Origin: CADEEN01 sp963740395
GTDB lineage: Bacteria; Pseudomonadota; Gammaproteobacteria; Burkholderiales; Burkholderiaceae_C
DNA: 64,000 bases
Direction of reading: 5' to 3'
NCBI GenBank assembly: GCA_963740395.1
Contig: CAVUEP010000013.1
Coordinates: 11,726-75,725 of the forward strand
Shown: one piece after another, positions 8,110-17,388 of the stretch
How the letters are laid out: each line of letters starts with the position of its first letter
Numbering within the stretch: position 1 is the stretch's first letter
Notes under the pieces: generated by a model
What the model was told of the DNA's origin: nothing
Databases searched by the model: none
What the model saw: only the letters and a program-made list of their open reading frames with translations
Program-made: the position numbers and the translations under genes

Positions 8110-11100
8110 TCAGCCGGCCAGGTGAAGCGCCTCGCGCATCAGTGTTTCGAGGGCTGCACCGGGCTTGCGGCCGATCAGGATCGACAGCACCTCGCGGCAT
8201 CGGCGGAACACCTGCACCGCCTCCGCGGGTCGATTCTGTTGCAACAGACAGCGCATCAGGCTGCAGTAGGCGTCCTCGGCCAGGTTGTCGTGCTCCAAGG
8301 CCAACCGGTAGACGCGTTCGGCATCGGCCCAGCAGCTCAACGCTTCGAGACGCTGGCCCGCCCGACGCATGGCACGCAGAAACTGACTGCTGCACCGATC
8401 GGCAATGCCAACCGCCCACGGTTCGGCTGGATTGGCACCGGCAAACCCACCGCGGTAAGTACTGCAAAGTGCGGCGCTGAGTTCTGAGACCTGGTCCGCG
8501 TCGAGGTGATCCAGCGTCTCGCTGTCGATGCGTTGCACCAGCGCGGCCAACGCCCACACATCGGCCCAGACCAGCTGTCGATCGAAGCCGAGTTGGCCCT
8601 CGCGCAGCACGAGCGCATCGTGGCGTCCGAGCAACTTGCGAAGCCGGTAGAGCGTCGTATCGAACGCCGCGCGCGCCGCGTCGCCATCGGCCTCAGGCCA
8701 TAAGCTGTCGGCCAGCAGACTCACGTCAACGGCGATCGATCCCGAGCCGACAAGCAGCTTGACCAGGTCCATCGGTTTGCGGTTGCCGCGCTGCGCAACG
8801 GGCAGCGGCGCATCGTTGATCAGTATCTCGAAATCGCCGAGGGCCCGCACCCGAACCGGCCACGGCCACTCAGCCTGCGAGTTGTCTGGCGCCGCCAGTG
8901 CACGGCGAGAAATCGCCTCGCGCACGAACTCGGTTTCGATGCCGCGCGCAAGCGCTTCGGCGCACAGTTGCGCGGCAAGGCGCGGCAAATGGTTCGCAAA
9001 GGCCCACCAGTTGTGCTCACGGCTGCGCGTCAGCACGCGCGCGAGCAAGGCCATGTCGAGTGGATGTCGCCGGCGGATCTGCTCGGCGAGCGGCGCCATG
9101 TCGGCGAGTATCTCCAGAAAATCGCGTCGCATCGCCTGCAGCGGCGCCGCGTGCGCGAGTGCGACGCTGCGCGCCTCGTTCTCGCGACCGAGCGCGATCA
9201 GCACCTGCACACGCTGCAAATCGAAGATCCAGCGCTCTGCTGGTGGGAACTCACCGTCGCGCGCTGCCTCCAGCGCGAGATCGGATGCGACCAAGGCCTG
9301 CTGTGGCTTGCCGGCCAGCAGCAGCTGCCGCGCTTCGAATTGCAGCAATCCCGCCCGCTGAGTCGGCAGCCGGGTGTCTGTGACCTCGCGCATGCTGCGC
9401 AGGTACTTCTCTGCGGCGGCGATATCTCCGCGCGAGAACATTGACGCGACAAGGTAGCTCAACGCGGCGTATGCGAGCGCGTCGATCGCGTTGCTGCGTG
9501 CGATGTCGACGGCATGTTCGAACAATTGCACCGCGTCGCCCTCCAGCACGCCGTGGCGGCGCACGGGCATGCGCGGGGCAACTGCCGCCAGCGCGATGTA
9601 CCAGCCCGCCAGCGCGCCGGCACTCAATTCGTTGCTCGCCAACCACGGCAGCGACAGATCGACCGATCGCTCGAGCAGTTCGCGATCACCCCCTCGGGAG
9701 GAAAACTCGATCAACGCGATGCCGGCCTCGACAGCATCGTTGGCCTCGATGGACTGGTCGCCGTTCGGCGCCTCGGTTCCAGCCGCCAGCGTCTCGATGA
9801 TCGAAGCAACCGCGTCGCGAGCACGGGCATCGTCGGCAGCGAAACTGAACGAAACCTCGTTCGCGCGCAGCCACACGAACGCAACGCGCAAGCGCTCGGT
9901 CGCGGAAGTCGGGCGCAAGCCGAGCGCCATCAGCTCGCTCATGCGTGACTGCCAGAGCTCTCGTCCGTGAAACACGGACCACCCAGAAATCATGGTGCCG
10001 AGCGCGGTCGCGCACGTGACCAGGGCGCGCTCCTTGTCATTGCGCGAAACGAAGCCAACGTAGGCACGCTCGAAATGAGTCAGTGCCGTTCCAGATGTGC
10101 GCCGCGCCATCGCTCGACCAATGACTTCCTGCATCGCGGGCTCGCTGGCAGCAAGCGCGGGCGGCAAGAGTCGCGCGGCTTGCAACAGCTCACCTTCACG
10201 GCGTGCACGCAGCAGCCCCGCGGCCTGCCCGATGCAGCCGTGCATCGCCGACGAGACATCGCCTGCCCGCACGAACACACTGACTGCGGTCTCCAGATAG
10301 CCACAATGCAACGCGAAGTCCGCCACGCGCAATTGCGCTGCGTGTCGCCAGGCGGCGTCACCCATCTGGTCGAACACGACGCGTAGCGCGGCCCGGAACA
10401 GGTCGTGCAGGCGCCACATGGGCGGCCGCGTTGCCAGCAATGTGATAAACAGATGCCGTCGTTGCAGATCCCGAATCCACGCTACCGCTTCGGCGTCGTC
10501 GCTGAAGGCCGCGCATGCGTCGGCGCCAAACTGCGGCAGCCAGCTCAGCATCGCCAGCAACTCGCGCTGGCGCAGGGGCAACGGATTCACGAAGCGCAAC
10601 GCCAGGTATTCAAGCAGGTCGTCGCGCATGGCCTCCGGCGCCTGGCGTGTAGCGACTCCGGTGCGCCCGAGCAGGACCAGCCCAGCCGCCCAGCCGCCGG
10701 TGTCGGCGTACACGGCCGCGAGCGACTCATCGTCCCCCTTGGCGCCTATCAACTCGCGCGCTTCCTGCGGCGTGAAGGCCAAGCTTGCGCCATCAACAGT
10801 GGCAAGGCGTCCGGCAGAAACGAGTTCGAGCCAATCCGTTGGTGGATCACGATGACCCAGCACGAGCACATGGCTGCCAACGGGAGCCTCCTCGATTGCC
10901 TTGCGCAACGCCGTGGCGAAGGCAGAACTCTGGGCGGCCTGGGTATCGTCGAAAACGAGGACGCTTCCCGTGCGCAGTCGATCCCAAAACACACGAAAGA
11001 ACGACTGCCAGAAGAGCTCAAGCCGCCCGGCCCACACTTCACCCCAGGCAACAGGCTCGGCGCGCGTAGCCCGCCGTCGCGGCCGCGGCGTGAGGGCGGC

Positions 11101-11424
11101 GGCCAAGTACGACGAGACCACCCCTGGATCGTCATCACCGGCGTCAACGCGATAGAACACCGTATTGCCTGGCCGCGTCTGCGTCCACGTCGCTGCAAGC
11201 AAGGTCTTGCCGCTGCCTGGCGCCGCGGCCAGCCATAGTCCTGCCGACTCGGCGGCCAAGGAGTCGAGCATTTGATGGAGCCGCGGGCGCACGACGGCAC
11301 GCCCAGCGCGTGGCCGCGCCAATTTCGCCAAGGTTGGCACAGTCGCGGTCGCGGCGGCAGGCGCCATGGACATGGGTTCGACTTCGCGTCCGACGACGCG
11401 TGTGAGACGAGGATTAGCCATCAT
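8110..11424 (-). CDS. MalT-like STAND ATPase regulator with C-terminal BTAD/SARP module
   Basis: A 1,104-residue signal-integrating regulator, using the ATGATG start at 11424-11419. The ORF remains open another 107 codons upstream, but that part is antisense to the proQ fragment and is rejected. Residues 35-400 form an AAA/NB-ARC-like ATPase with Walker A AAPGSGKTLLAA at about 67-78, as in MalT/LAL regulators. The middle (400-850) is helical and TPR-like. Residues about 865-1104 carry a winged-helix and bacterial transcriptional activator domain (VRVRALGDFEILINDAPLP, DSLWPEADGDAARAAFDTTL, then TPR-like helices). Such proteins bind a ligand through the repeats and activate nearby genes. It sits next to the proQ remnant and reads inward over the secreted-protein genes, its probable targets. 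Confidence 0.8.
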   Translation of the reverse strand: MMANPRLTRVVGREVEPMSMAPAAATATVPTLAKLARPRAGRAVVRPRLHQMLDSLAAESAGLWLAAAPGSGKTLLAATWTQTRPGNTVFYRVDAGDDDPGVVSSYLAAALTPRPRRRATRAEPVAWGEVWAGRLELFWQSFFRVFWDRLRTGSVLVFDDTQAAQSSAFATALRKAIEEAPVGSHVLVLGHRDPPTDWLELVSAGRLATVDGASLAFTPQEARELIGAKGDDESLAAVYADTGGWAAGLVLLGRTGVATRQAPEAMRDDLLEYLALRFVNPLPLRQRELLAMLSWLPQFGADACAAFSDDAEAVAWIRDLQRRHLFITLLATRPPMWRLHDLFRAALRVVFDQMGDAAWRHAAQLRVADFALHCGYLETAVSVFVRAGDVSSAMHGCIGQAAGLLRARREGELLQAARLLPPALAASEPAMQEVIGRAMARRTSGTALTHFERAYVGFVSRNDKERALVTCATALGTMISGWSVFHGRELWQSRMSELMALGLRPTSATERLRVAFVWLRANEVSFSFAADDARARDAVASIIETLAAGTEAPNGDQSIEANDAVEAGIALIEFSSRGGDRELLERSVDLSLPWLASNELSAGALAGWYIALAAVAPRMPVRRHGVLEGDAVQLFEHAVDIARSNAIDALAYAALSYLVASMFSRGDIAAAEKYLRSMREVTDTRLPTQRAGLLQFEARQLLLAGKPQQALVASDLALEAARDGEFPPAERWIFDLQRVQVLIALGRENEARSVALAHAAPLQAMRRDFLEILADMAPLAEQIRRRHPLDMALLARVLTRSREHNWWAFANHLPRLAAQLCAEALARGIETEFVREAISRRALAAPDNSQAEWPWPVRVRALGDFEILINDAPLPVAQRGNRKPMDLVKLLVGSGSIAVDVSLLADSLWPEADGDAARAAFDTTLYRLRKLLGRHDALVLREGQLGFDRQLVWADVWALAALVQRIDSETLDHLDADQVSELSAALCSTYRGGFAGANPAEPWAVGIADRCSSQFLRAMRRAGQRLEALSCWADAERVYRLALEHDNLAEDAYCSLMRCLLQQNRPAEAVQVFRRCREVLSILIGRKPGAALETLMREALHLAG

Positions 11425-11649
11425 CGGGCAAGAACGGCTCCCTGTCTGCCGAGAACGGGACCACAGACCGAGGCGAAGTGGCCAGCCTGCGGCGTCGGTA
11501 CCTTCGCCATTGTCACGATGGCGCAGCCACTTGGGGGCTTGGTCGTCTCCGTCGAGCGCCCGGGGCCTTCGGCCGCGGTTGACCACGTAAGCGTCGCGAA
11601 TCGGAGTGGGGGTTGCCGCCCAATCCCGCGGCAGCAGTCCCGTCAGACG
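11425..11649. other. Spacer upstream of the island 1 regulator
   Basis: About 225 bp between the regulator start and the displaced proQ fragment. I see no convincing ORF, RNA gene, promoter hexamer pair or terminator here. It should hold the regulator's promoter. Confidence 0.4.
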
Positions 11650-11890
11650 AGGGCGAGAGCGCCGTCCAGTCTGAGGTCGAACCCAACGCCGGCACAGCAA
11701 ATGCGCCGGGCCGGCCAAGCCGATCAAGCTGCGCATCCATGCCAAACCCCGGACGCACGCGCCGGGCGCTTATGCCAGACCCGTACTCAGCCCTCTATTC
11801 AGTCGCGACAGGAAGCTGCGCGCCCACTTGACGGCGTTGCCTGCCGCGCTCGAGCAGGCCCAGGCGGAGCGCCGCGGCAACGGCCGCTAG
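11650..11890 (+). pseudogene. proQ: Displaced, internally deleted 3' fragment of proQ
   Basis: The sequence from about 11695 matches proQ from about 2104, almost exactly over GCCGGGCCGGCCAAGCCGAT and the following bases. It continues with lower identity through the FinO domain and ends with a near-exact copy of CTCGAGCAGGCCCAGGCGGA from the proQ 3' end. The same reading frame is still open: GPAKPIKLRIHA..., then APGAYARPVLSPLFSR..., then PAALEQAQAERRGNGR and a TAG. The basic low-complexity middle is deleted, as is part of the region before the domain. A short 5' match (GCGAGAGCGCCGTC) at 11653 corresponds to 1995 in proQ. It lies in the same orientation as proQ. Confidence 0.8.
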
Positions 11891-11901
11891 ACTGCATCGG
11901 G

Positions 11902-11918
11902 CGCTCGCATTGCGAGCG
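11902..11918 (+). terminator. Short perfect hairpin after the proQ fragment
   Basis: CGCTCGC-ATT-GCGAGCG forms a 7-bp stem with a 3-base loop, 11 bp after the stop of the proQ fragment. No T-run follows, so it is a weak candidate terminator. It may be the old proQ terminator displaced with the fragment. Confidence 0.35.
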
Positions 11919-11983
11919 TGGTGGTGTGCGCGTCCACGTCGGATGCGCCGACCTGCGAGCTTTCCAGAAGGAGGGAGTGCACC

Positions 11984-13963
11984 TTGTCCGACTCTGGCCT
12001 GTCCGATCTTGACGCGACCCCGCCCTCCAGCCGCGAGCAACTCGCGTTCTCGCTCTATGAGGCGGCGGAACTCGAACACTGCATCCTCTGCACCTACCTC
12101 TACGCCGCGTTCAGCCTCAAGCAAGGCATCGCCGAGGGCTTGACGGCACAAGAGAGCGAGGCGGTCGCGCGCTGGCGCCGCGTGTTGCTCGGCGTCGCGC
12201 TCGAAGAGATGGGCCACGCGGTGGCGGTGTGGAACATCACCAGCGCGCTGGGCTTGTCGCCGCGCGTCGGGCGCATGAACTTTCCCCTCGATCCCGGGTA
12301 CCTGCCCGCCGACATCGTGCTCAAGCTGGCGCCCTTCGGCACGGCGTCGCTGCAGCACTTCATTCATCTTGAGCGGCCGGTGGGGTCCACCGAGCCCGAT
12401 GGCGAGGGGTTTGCGCCCGTGAATCGCTATCTGCGCGGCGGCGCGGCGGGCGAGTGGTTGACGCCCACGCCGCTCAACTTCGATACCGTCGGTGACTTCT
12501 ACGCCATGCTCGCGGCCGAGCTGCAGCGCTTCGTCGCCTCGGTGGGCGAGGCACAGGCGTTTTGCGGCGACCCGGCGTTGCAGATCTTGCCGACCGAGGT
12601 CCCTCTGGAAGACGCGCAGCGTGTCGTTTGCATGAAGAGCGCGGCCGCGGTCTGTGCCGCCATCGTGGAGCAGGGCGAGGGCGCACCCGACCACATGGAG
12701 GGCTCGCACTTCCAGCAGTTCACGGCCATCCGCGATGAGTATGCCCAGCTGTTGGCGCAGAACCCGGCCTTCGTGCCGGCGCATCCGGCCGCCGTCAACC
12801 CGGTCCTGCGCCGACCGCCGCGGCCCGAAGGGCGGGTCTGGCTCGAGGGCCCCGACACGGTGGCCACGGTCGATCTGGCCAACGCCTGCTACGGCCTGAT
12901 GCAACGCCTGCTGGCGCATGCCTACCGCGTACCCACGGGCGCGGAAAAGTCGCTCTGCGTTGACGTCGCGGTGGGCTTGATGCGTGCCATGACGCCCCTG
13001 GGCGAACGCGCCGCGCGCCTGCCCGCAGGGCCGTCGAATCCGCAGCTCAATGCCGGTGTGACGTTCGCGACACTGCGCGACACCGCCGCGTTGCCCGCGG
13101 GGCCTGGCGCGTGGCAATTCTTCAATGAGCGGCTGCGCGACTTTGCAGCGGCCAGCGCAAGAATGGCCCAGGGCGGGGACGCCCGCGCGAGTGCCGCGGC
13201 ACGGGTTCTGGCCGACCTTGCCGCACGGGCCGCCAACGGGGCCGATCTGGTTGCCAGCGCCGCCACGGCCCCGCCAGTCGCAGCCAAGGCCAGCCCCATC
13301 GCCGCCGCGCCCGCATCGACGACAGTTGCCGGTGTCGAAACCGTCAAAGGCTCCGCGCTGACCTTGATGTTCGAGGCCAAGCGCTGCATTCACGCGCGCT
13401 TTTGCGTGACGGGTGCGCCGAATGTTTTCCTGGGCAACGTCAAAGGCGCGTGGCTGCATCCGGATGCGATGGACGCCGAGCGCCTGGCCGACATTGCCCA
13501 TGCCTGCCCATCGGGCGCCATTCGCTACCGACGCAACGACGGCCGGCCCGACGAAGCGCCGCCGCCGGTGAACCTGGCGGCCGTGCGGGAGGCCGGACCC
13601 TACGCCTTTCGCGGTGAACTGATGCTCGACGGCGCCCCGGCCGGTACGCGCGCGACCCTGTGCCGCTGCGGCGCGTCGAAGAACAAGCCGTTTTGCGACA
13701 ACTCGCACCGCAAGATCGACTTCAATGCCAGCGGCGAGCCCCCCAGCGGCCAAACGGCCGCGCTCGTGGAGCGCAACGGACCCTTGCGGATCGATCCGCA
13801 ACTCGACGGGCCGCTGCAGGTGCGCGGCAATCTCGAGATCACCAGCGGCACGGGCCGCGTTGTGGCGCGCGTGAACTCAGCGCGACTGTGCCGCTGCGGC
13901 GCCAGCGCCAACAAGCCCTTCTGCGACAACAGCCACGCCCGCATCGGGTTTCGCTCGACCTGA
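11984..13963 (+). CDS. Ferritin-like (VioB-type) domain fused to a 4Fe-4S domain and two CDGSH iron-sulfur domains
   Basis: A 659-residue protein. The TTG at 11984 is chosen because AAGGAGG sits 9 bases upstream; earlier in-frame codons lack a ribosome site. Residues about 15-370 are a ferritin-like region (SLYEAAELEHCILCTYLYA and GVALEEMGHAVAVWNI carry the expected Glu/His ligands) of the iminophenylpyruvate-dimer-synthase/VioB type. After an Ala-rich linker, residues about 460-515 form a divergent mono-cluster 4Fe-4S domain (RCIHARFCVTGAPNVF, ACPSGAIRY). Two CDGSH motifs follow at about 559-575 and 635-650 (CRCGASKNKPFCDNSH and CRCGASANKPFCDNSH), binding 2Fe-2S through three Cys and one His. 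Probably a cytosolic redox or iron-handling oxygenase; the substrate is unknown. Confidence 0.8.
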   Translation: MSDSGLSDLDATPPSSREQLAFSLYEAAELEHCILCTYLYAAFSLKQGIAEGLTAQESEAVARWRRVLLGVALEEMGHAVAVWNITSALGLSPRVGRMNFPLDPGYLPADIVLKLAPFGTASLQHFIHLERPVGSTEPDGEGFAPVNRYLRGGAAGEWLTPTPLNFDTVGDFYAMLAAELQRFVASVGEAQAFCGDPALQILPTEVPLEDAQRVVCMKSAAAVCAAIVEQGEGAPDHMEGSHFQQFTAIRDEYAQLLAQNPAFVPAHPAAVNPVLRRPPRPEGRVWLEGPDTVATVDLANACYGLMQRLLAHAYRVPTGAEKSLCVDVAVGLMRAMTPLGERAARLPAGPSNPQLNAGVTFATLRDTAALPAGPGAWQFFNERLRDFAAASARMAQGGDARASAAARVLADLAARAANGADLVASAATAPPVAAKASPIAAAPASTTVAGVETVKGSALTLMFEAKRCIHARFCVTGAPNVFLGNVKGAWLHPDAMDAERLADIAHACPSGAIRYRRNDGRPDEAPPPVNLAAVREAGPYAFRGELMLDGAPAGTRATLCRCGASKNKPFCDNSHRKIDFNASGEPPSGQTAALVERNGPLRIDPQLDGPLQVRGNLEITSGTGRVVARVNSARLCRCGASANKPFCDNSHARIGFRST

Positions 13964-14021
13964 TCCGCCATGGTCTGCCGCTGGCCGCACGCCGAGCCGG
14001 CGCGACTATGCGGCCGCGGCG

Positions 14022-15149
14022 CTATGCCGCAATGTAGGTGTACGCCGTGGGCAGCGGCTTGGTCTCGACGAGGCAGGCCGTCTCGGCCTCGAACGCGCCG
14101 CCGTCGCGCAGCGCGGCGATGAGCCGGTCCAGCTTGTCCGGCCCGATGCCCAGGTCGACGATCTCGCGCGCCGGGGAGACGGCGAACTCGGTGCCGCTCG
14201 GCGAAAAGAGCTTGGCCTTCGTGATCGTCGCGCCGCCGGCGCCGGCCCCCATCGCTGTGGCGACGAGGCGATCGGCGCTGCCTTCATTGCAGTTCAGCGT
14301 GACATTGACCAAGCCGGTCAGCCAGCGCCTCTGCTGTCGCGGCGCTGCGGCGGCGGCGCCGGCGCGTTGCCGCCATTCGGTGCCCGCCTTCAACTCGTCG
14401 ATGGCCGCGATGAGCTGGTCCATCGTCGCACTGTGGCGCTGCCGGCCGCGGAATGACTTCGGGTTGGCCACACCGGCGCTGACCGGGTAGGCGCCGATGA
14501 AGCCGCGGCCCGGCAGGTCGAGCCGGCCCGCGTCGATGAGGCTGTCCAGGGTCGTCGCGGTTTCGTGCGGCTCGACGAGCAGCGAGACGATCTCCTTCTC
14601 GGCGGGGATCGCGATGCGCAACAACCCGAGCCGGTCGCGCACGCCGGTGCCGACACCGAAGTTGATCGACGGCACGTTCGATCCCGACTCGATCGCGCTG
14701 CGGGCCACGCCGTTGCCGTAGTCGCGCTGGACGACGCAGTTGATCAGGGTCAGGGGCGCGAGTCGCTCCCCCGCCTGTTGCGCGCCATCAGGAACGGTGA
14801 GGTGCGCGGCGCAGAAGTCGATGCCCGGCGGGTTGAGGATGTCGACCTCCTCGGCGTAGATCGAGCCACGCCCGGGCGTGAACAAGTCAAGCGCCCGGGC
14901 CCACGCCAGCAACGTGGCGCGGGCCTGCGCCCTGGGCAGGTAGACCTCGAAGACCTCGACCGGATCCTCGTCCAGGCGCGTGGTCGGCGGCAGGAACGGC
15001 AGCACGGCGCGCTCGCTCAGCGCCACCACGCGGCGCGGGTGCACCTGCGCGAGATCGAAGTGCAGGCCCTCGAGCGCGGACTGGGCCTGGGCCGACAGGC
15101 TCTTGTCGACTTCGCACGTGATCCGGGCCGTCGGCGTCGTCATGGGCAT
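14022..15149 (-). CDS. PII-like multi-domain protein, partner of DUF1538 transporter
   Basis: A 375-residue soluble protein that appears to contain two or three repeats of a PII/ferredoxin-like alpha-beta fold. The clearest are the block ending GLLRIAIPAEKEIVSLLVEP...RLDLPGRGFIGAYPV and the C-terminal block ITKAKLFSPSGTEFAVSPAR...ETACLVETKPLPTAYTYIAA. Small PII-like proteins commonly accompany DUF1538 membrane proteins and are thought to gate them. Here the domain seems multiplied in one chain. It lies 71 bp downstream of the DUF1538 gene on the same strand, so co-transcription is likely. The family call is by pattern memory, and the ligand is unknown. Confidence 0.6.
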   Translation of the reverse strand: MPMTTPTARITCEVDKSLSAQAQSALEGLHFDLAQVHPRRVVALSERAVLPFLPPTTRLDEDPVEVFEVYLPRAQARATLLAWARALDLFTPGRGSIYAEEVDILNPPGIDFCAAHLTVPDGAQQAGERLAPLTLINCVVQRDYGNGVARSAIESGSNVPSINFGVGTGVRDRLGLLRIAIPAEKEIVSLLVEPHETATTLDSLIDAGRLDLPGRGFIGAYPVSAGVANPKSFRGRQRHSATMDQLIAAIDELKAGTEWRQRAGAAAAAPRQQRRWLTGLVNVTLNCNEGSADRLVATAMGAGAGGATITKAKLFSPSGTEFAVSPAREIVDLGIGPDKLDRLIAALRDGGAFEAETACLVETKPLPTAYTYIAA

Positions 15150-15220
15150 GGCTGCAGGGTTCCTGGCTGGCTGCGCGAATCACGAAGTCGGGAATGGGGA
15201 CGACGCATGGCCTGCTCTCG

Positions 15221-17221
15221 TCATGCCGGTGCCGCGTCATGCGCCAGCGCGGCCCGCCGACGCCGGGTCACCCACAGGCTGACGCCGAGCACGGTGACGA
15301 TCGGGTACACGGAGGCCATCGCCAGGATGCCGAAGCCCTCGACGACGCCCACCTGGCCGCCGATACCCAGGCCCATGGCCAGCACCAGCGGCACCGTGAT
15401 CGGCCCGGTCGTCACGCCGGCGCTGTCCCAGCCGATGTTGACGAACTCCTCGCTCGAGACATGGGTCAGGTACAGCAGCAGCAGGTACGGCGGCGCCAGC
15501 AGCCAGATCAGCGGAATGCCCCAGACGATCTTGGCCACGCCGAACAACATGCCCAGTCCGACGCCCAGGGCCACGGCCTGCATCAGCAGCGACTTCCTGA
15601 AGGTGCCGACCGTGAGCTCCTCGACGGTGCGGCCCAGGGCGTTGAGCGCCGGCTCGGCCAGCGTGGCGCCGTACCCCATGACGAAGGCGAACAGCAGCAC
15701 GACGATGATCCCGGCCAGTTGCCCCGGGCGCCCGAACAGCGGGCCCTTCTGCGGCGTGAAGGTGTAGGTGCGCGTGCTGGCGTCGAAGTTGGCCTCGTCG
15801 AACGGCAGGGCCACGTAATCGGCACCCTGCTTGAAGTGGAAGAACTTCGCCTCGGTCCCGTCCGCGGCAACCGATGTGCGCGCAACTTCCGGGTTGAAGT
15901 TGCGGATGACCTGGCGCTGGTCGGTGAGCTCGATCGACTTGAATGCCACCGGCAGCTTCTCGCCGACCTGGCCGCCGAGCCGCGACAGGCCGAGCTCGAT
16001 GCCCATGCTGAAGATGGCCATGCCGATGACGGCGAAGCCAACGCCGAGCAGCAACTCGCTGAGGCGGGCCACGCGCTCGCGCAGGAGCAGCCACAGCACG
16101 AGGAAGAACAGGATCGTCAGCGGAATGATCGCCTGCAGCGCCGCGACCACGTTCCGCGCCGTGATCTCGACGAGATTCATCGGTTCGCTGGCGGCGCCGA
16201 CCGCGACCGCCGTCTGTGCGTCGCCTGCCGCCAACCGGCCCTGGAACGCGGTCATCGCCTCGCGGTTGCCGCCAAAGTAGGCCAGTTGACCCGTGGGGCC
16301 GGCCTGCTGCATCGCGTAGCTGGCCAGCTGGGCCTCGGACTCGAACAGCGCCACCGCCTTGGCGCGGTTCTGCGGCCCGAGGAACTCGGCCTCGTTCATC
16401 GGCTTGGGCACGCTGGACAGGAACAGCAGCCCCAAGCCGAGCACGAAGACGATCGGAAAGGCCGAGGCCAGGGTCACGACGCCAAAGCCGCCGCCGCCCG
16501 ATTCGCCTTCCCGCGCGACCACGCGGCACACCCCGATACCCAGTGCGAGCACCAGCGGCACCGTCACCGGGCCGGTGGTCACGCCGCCGCAGTCCCATGC
16601 CAGCCCGGTCAGGAAGATCATGTTGGGCTCGAAGGCGCTCCAGATCGACAGGCCGAGCAACAGCGGGATCAGGATGTAGATGAAGGGTTTGAGCGACCAG
16701 CCGAACAGGAACCTGAGCATGCCGAAGACGACGGCGATGCCCACGCCCATGCCGATGGCGTAGACGAGGTAGTCGGAGTGCCGATTGAGCAGCAGGAACA
16801 GCAGCGGCGCGTCCCAGGCCTTGACGGTCGAGCCCGCGACCTTGAGCACACCCACCGCCGGCTCGGCGAAGGTCGCACCGACGCCCAGGATGAAGGCGAA
16901 CAGGAGGATGGTCGGCAGGCGCGACTTCTGCGGCAGCCGGATGCCGATCAGTTCCCCGAGCGGCATCAGACCCAGCAGCAGCCCTTCCATGAAGAAGGTC
17001 AGGCCGACGACGACGAGCACGACGCCGACGGCGATCACGGCCGCACCGAAGATCGGGATCTCGAGCAGCAGCGTCTGGAAGGCGATCAGGTACAGCACGA
17101 TCAGCCACACCGCCTTGACCTGCTCGGTCAGCCGCTTGCGCAGATAGGGCCCGAGGATGCCGAGCACCTGCCGCAGCGGCAGCTTTACCTTTGCCGGCGC
17201 GTGGCTGGCCGCTGTTTCCAC
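15221..17221 (-). CDS. DUF1538 membrane transporter, two-domain form
   Basis: A 666-residue polytopic inner-membrane protein. The GTG at 17221 is chosen because GAGGAGGGG precedes it by six bases; the frame is open to 17311 but without such a site. Two homologous halves each carry the DUF1538 signatures: GATFAEPAVGVLK with GGVTTGPVTVPLVLALGIG in the first half, and GATLAEPALNALG with AGVTTGPITVPLVLAMGLGIG in the second. A soluble loop (about residues 320-420 and 480-560) separates clusters of hydrophobic helices. The substrate is unknown. Pairing with the downstream PII-like gene suggests control by a nucleotide or metabolite signal. Confidence 0.85.
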   Translation of the reverse strand: METAASHAPAKVKLPLRQVLGILGPYLRKRLTEQVKAVWLIVLYLIAFQTLLLEIPIFGAAVIAVGVVLVVVGLTFFMEGLLLGLMPLGELIGIRLPQKSRLPTILLFAFILGVGATFAEPAVGVLKVAGSTVKAWDAPLLFLLLNRHSDYLVYAIGMGVGIAVVFGMLRFLFGWSLKPFIYILIPLLLGLSIWSAFEPNMIFLTGLAWDCGGVTTGPVTVPLVLALGIGVCRVVAREGESGGGGFGVVTLASAFPIVFVLGLGLLFLSSVPKPMNEAEFLGPQNRAKAVALFESEAQLASYAMQQAGPTGQLAYFGGNREAMTAFQGRLAAGDAQTAVAVGAASEPMNLVEITARNVVAALQAIIPLTILFFLVLWLLLRERVARLSELLLGVGFAVIGMAIFSMGIELGLSRLGGQVGEKLPVAFKSIELTDQRQVIRNFNPEVARTSVAADGTEAKFFHFKQGADYVALPFDEANFDASTRTYTFTPQKGPLFGRPGQLAGIIVVLLFAFVMGYGATLAEPALNALGRTVEELTVGTFRKSLLMQAVALGVGLGMLFGVAKIVWGIPLIWLLAPPYLLLLYLTHVSSEEFVNIGWDSAGVTTGPITVPLVLAMGLGIGGQVGVVEGFGILAMASVYPIVTVLGVSLWVTRRRRAALAHDAAPA

Positions 17222-17388
17222 GTCGGTCCCCTCCTCAGTGTCTGCCGCAGGCGCAGCCCCGTCTTCGAGATGCGCGGGCGAGTGCGGGCGATTCTCGCAG
17301 AGCGCAGGCACGCCGCGATGCCATCTTCGCTCGGTTGCCGAACGGGGGTGCGCCTATAGTCGTTGCCAGCCTGTCTGGAGTCTGATGC

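Larger units (their letters stand above)
2875..11649. mobile_element. Putative genomic island 1, inserted at the 3' end of proQ
   Basis: The segment lies between the stop of intact proQ and a displaced proQ 3' fragment in the same orientation. It holds six genes, all on the minus strand: five secreted or unknown proteins and a large STAND/BTAD regulator next to the displaced fragment. Direct repeats of a gene's 3' end flanking foreign-looking DNA are the usual trace of site-specific or homologous integration. No integrase, transposase or tRNA gene is visible inside, so the mechanism is open. A duplication of proQ followed by decay of one copy is an alternative. Confidence 0.45.

Noticed and set aside
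11425..11745. N-terminal extension of the island 1 regulator beginning AWMRSLIGLAGP
   Set aside because: It is the antisense reading of the displaced proQ fragment; the same peptide appears antisense to intact proQ, so it is not protein-coding.
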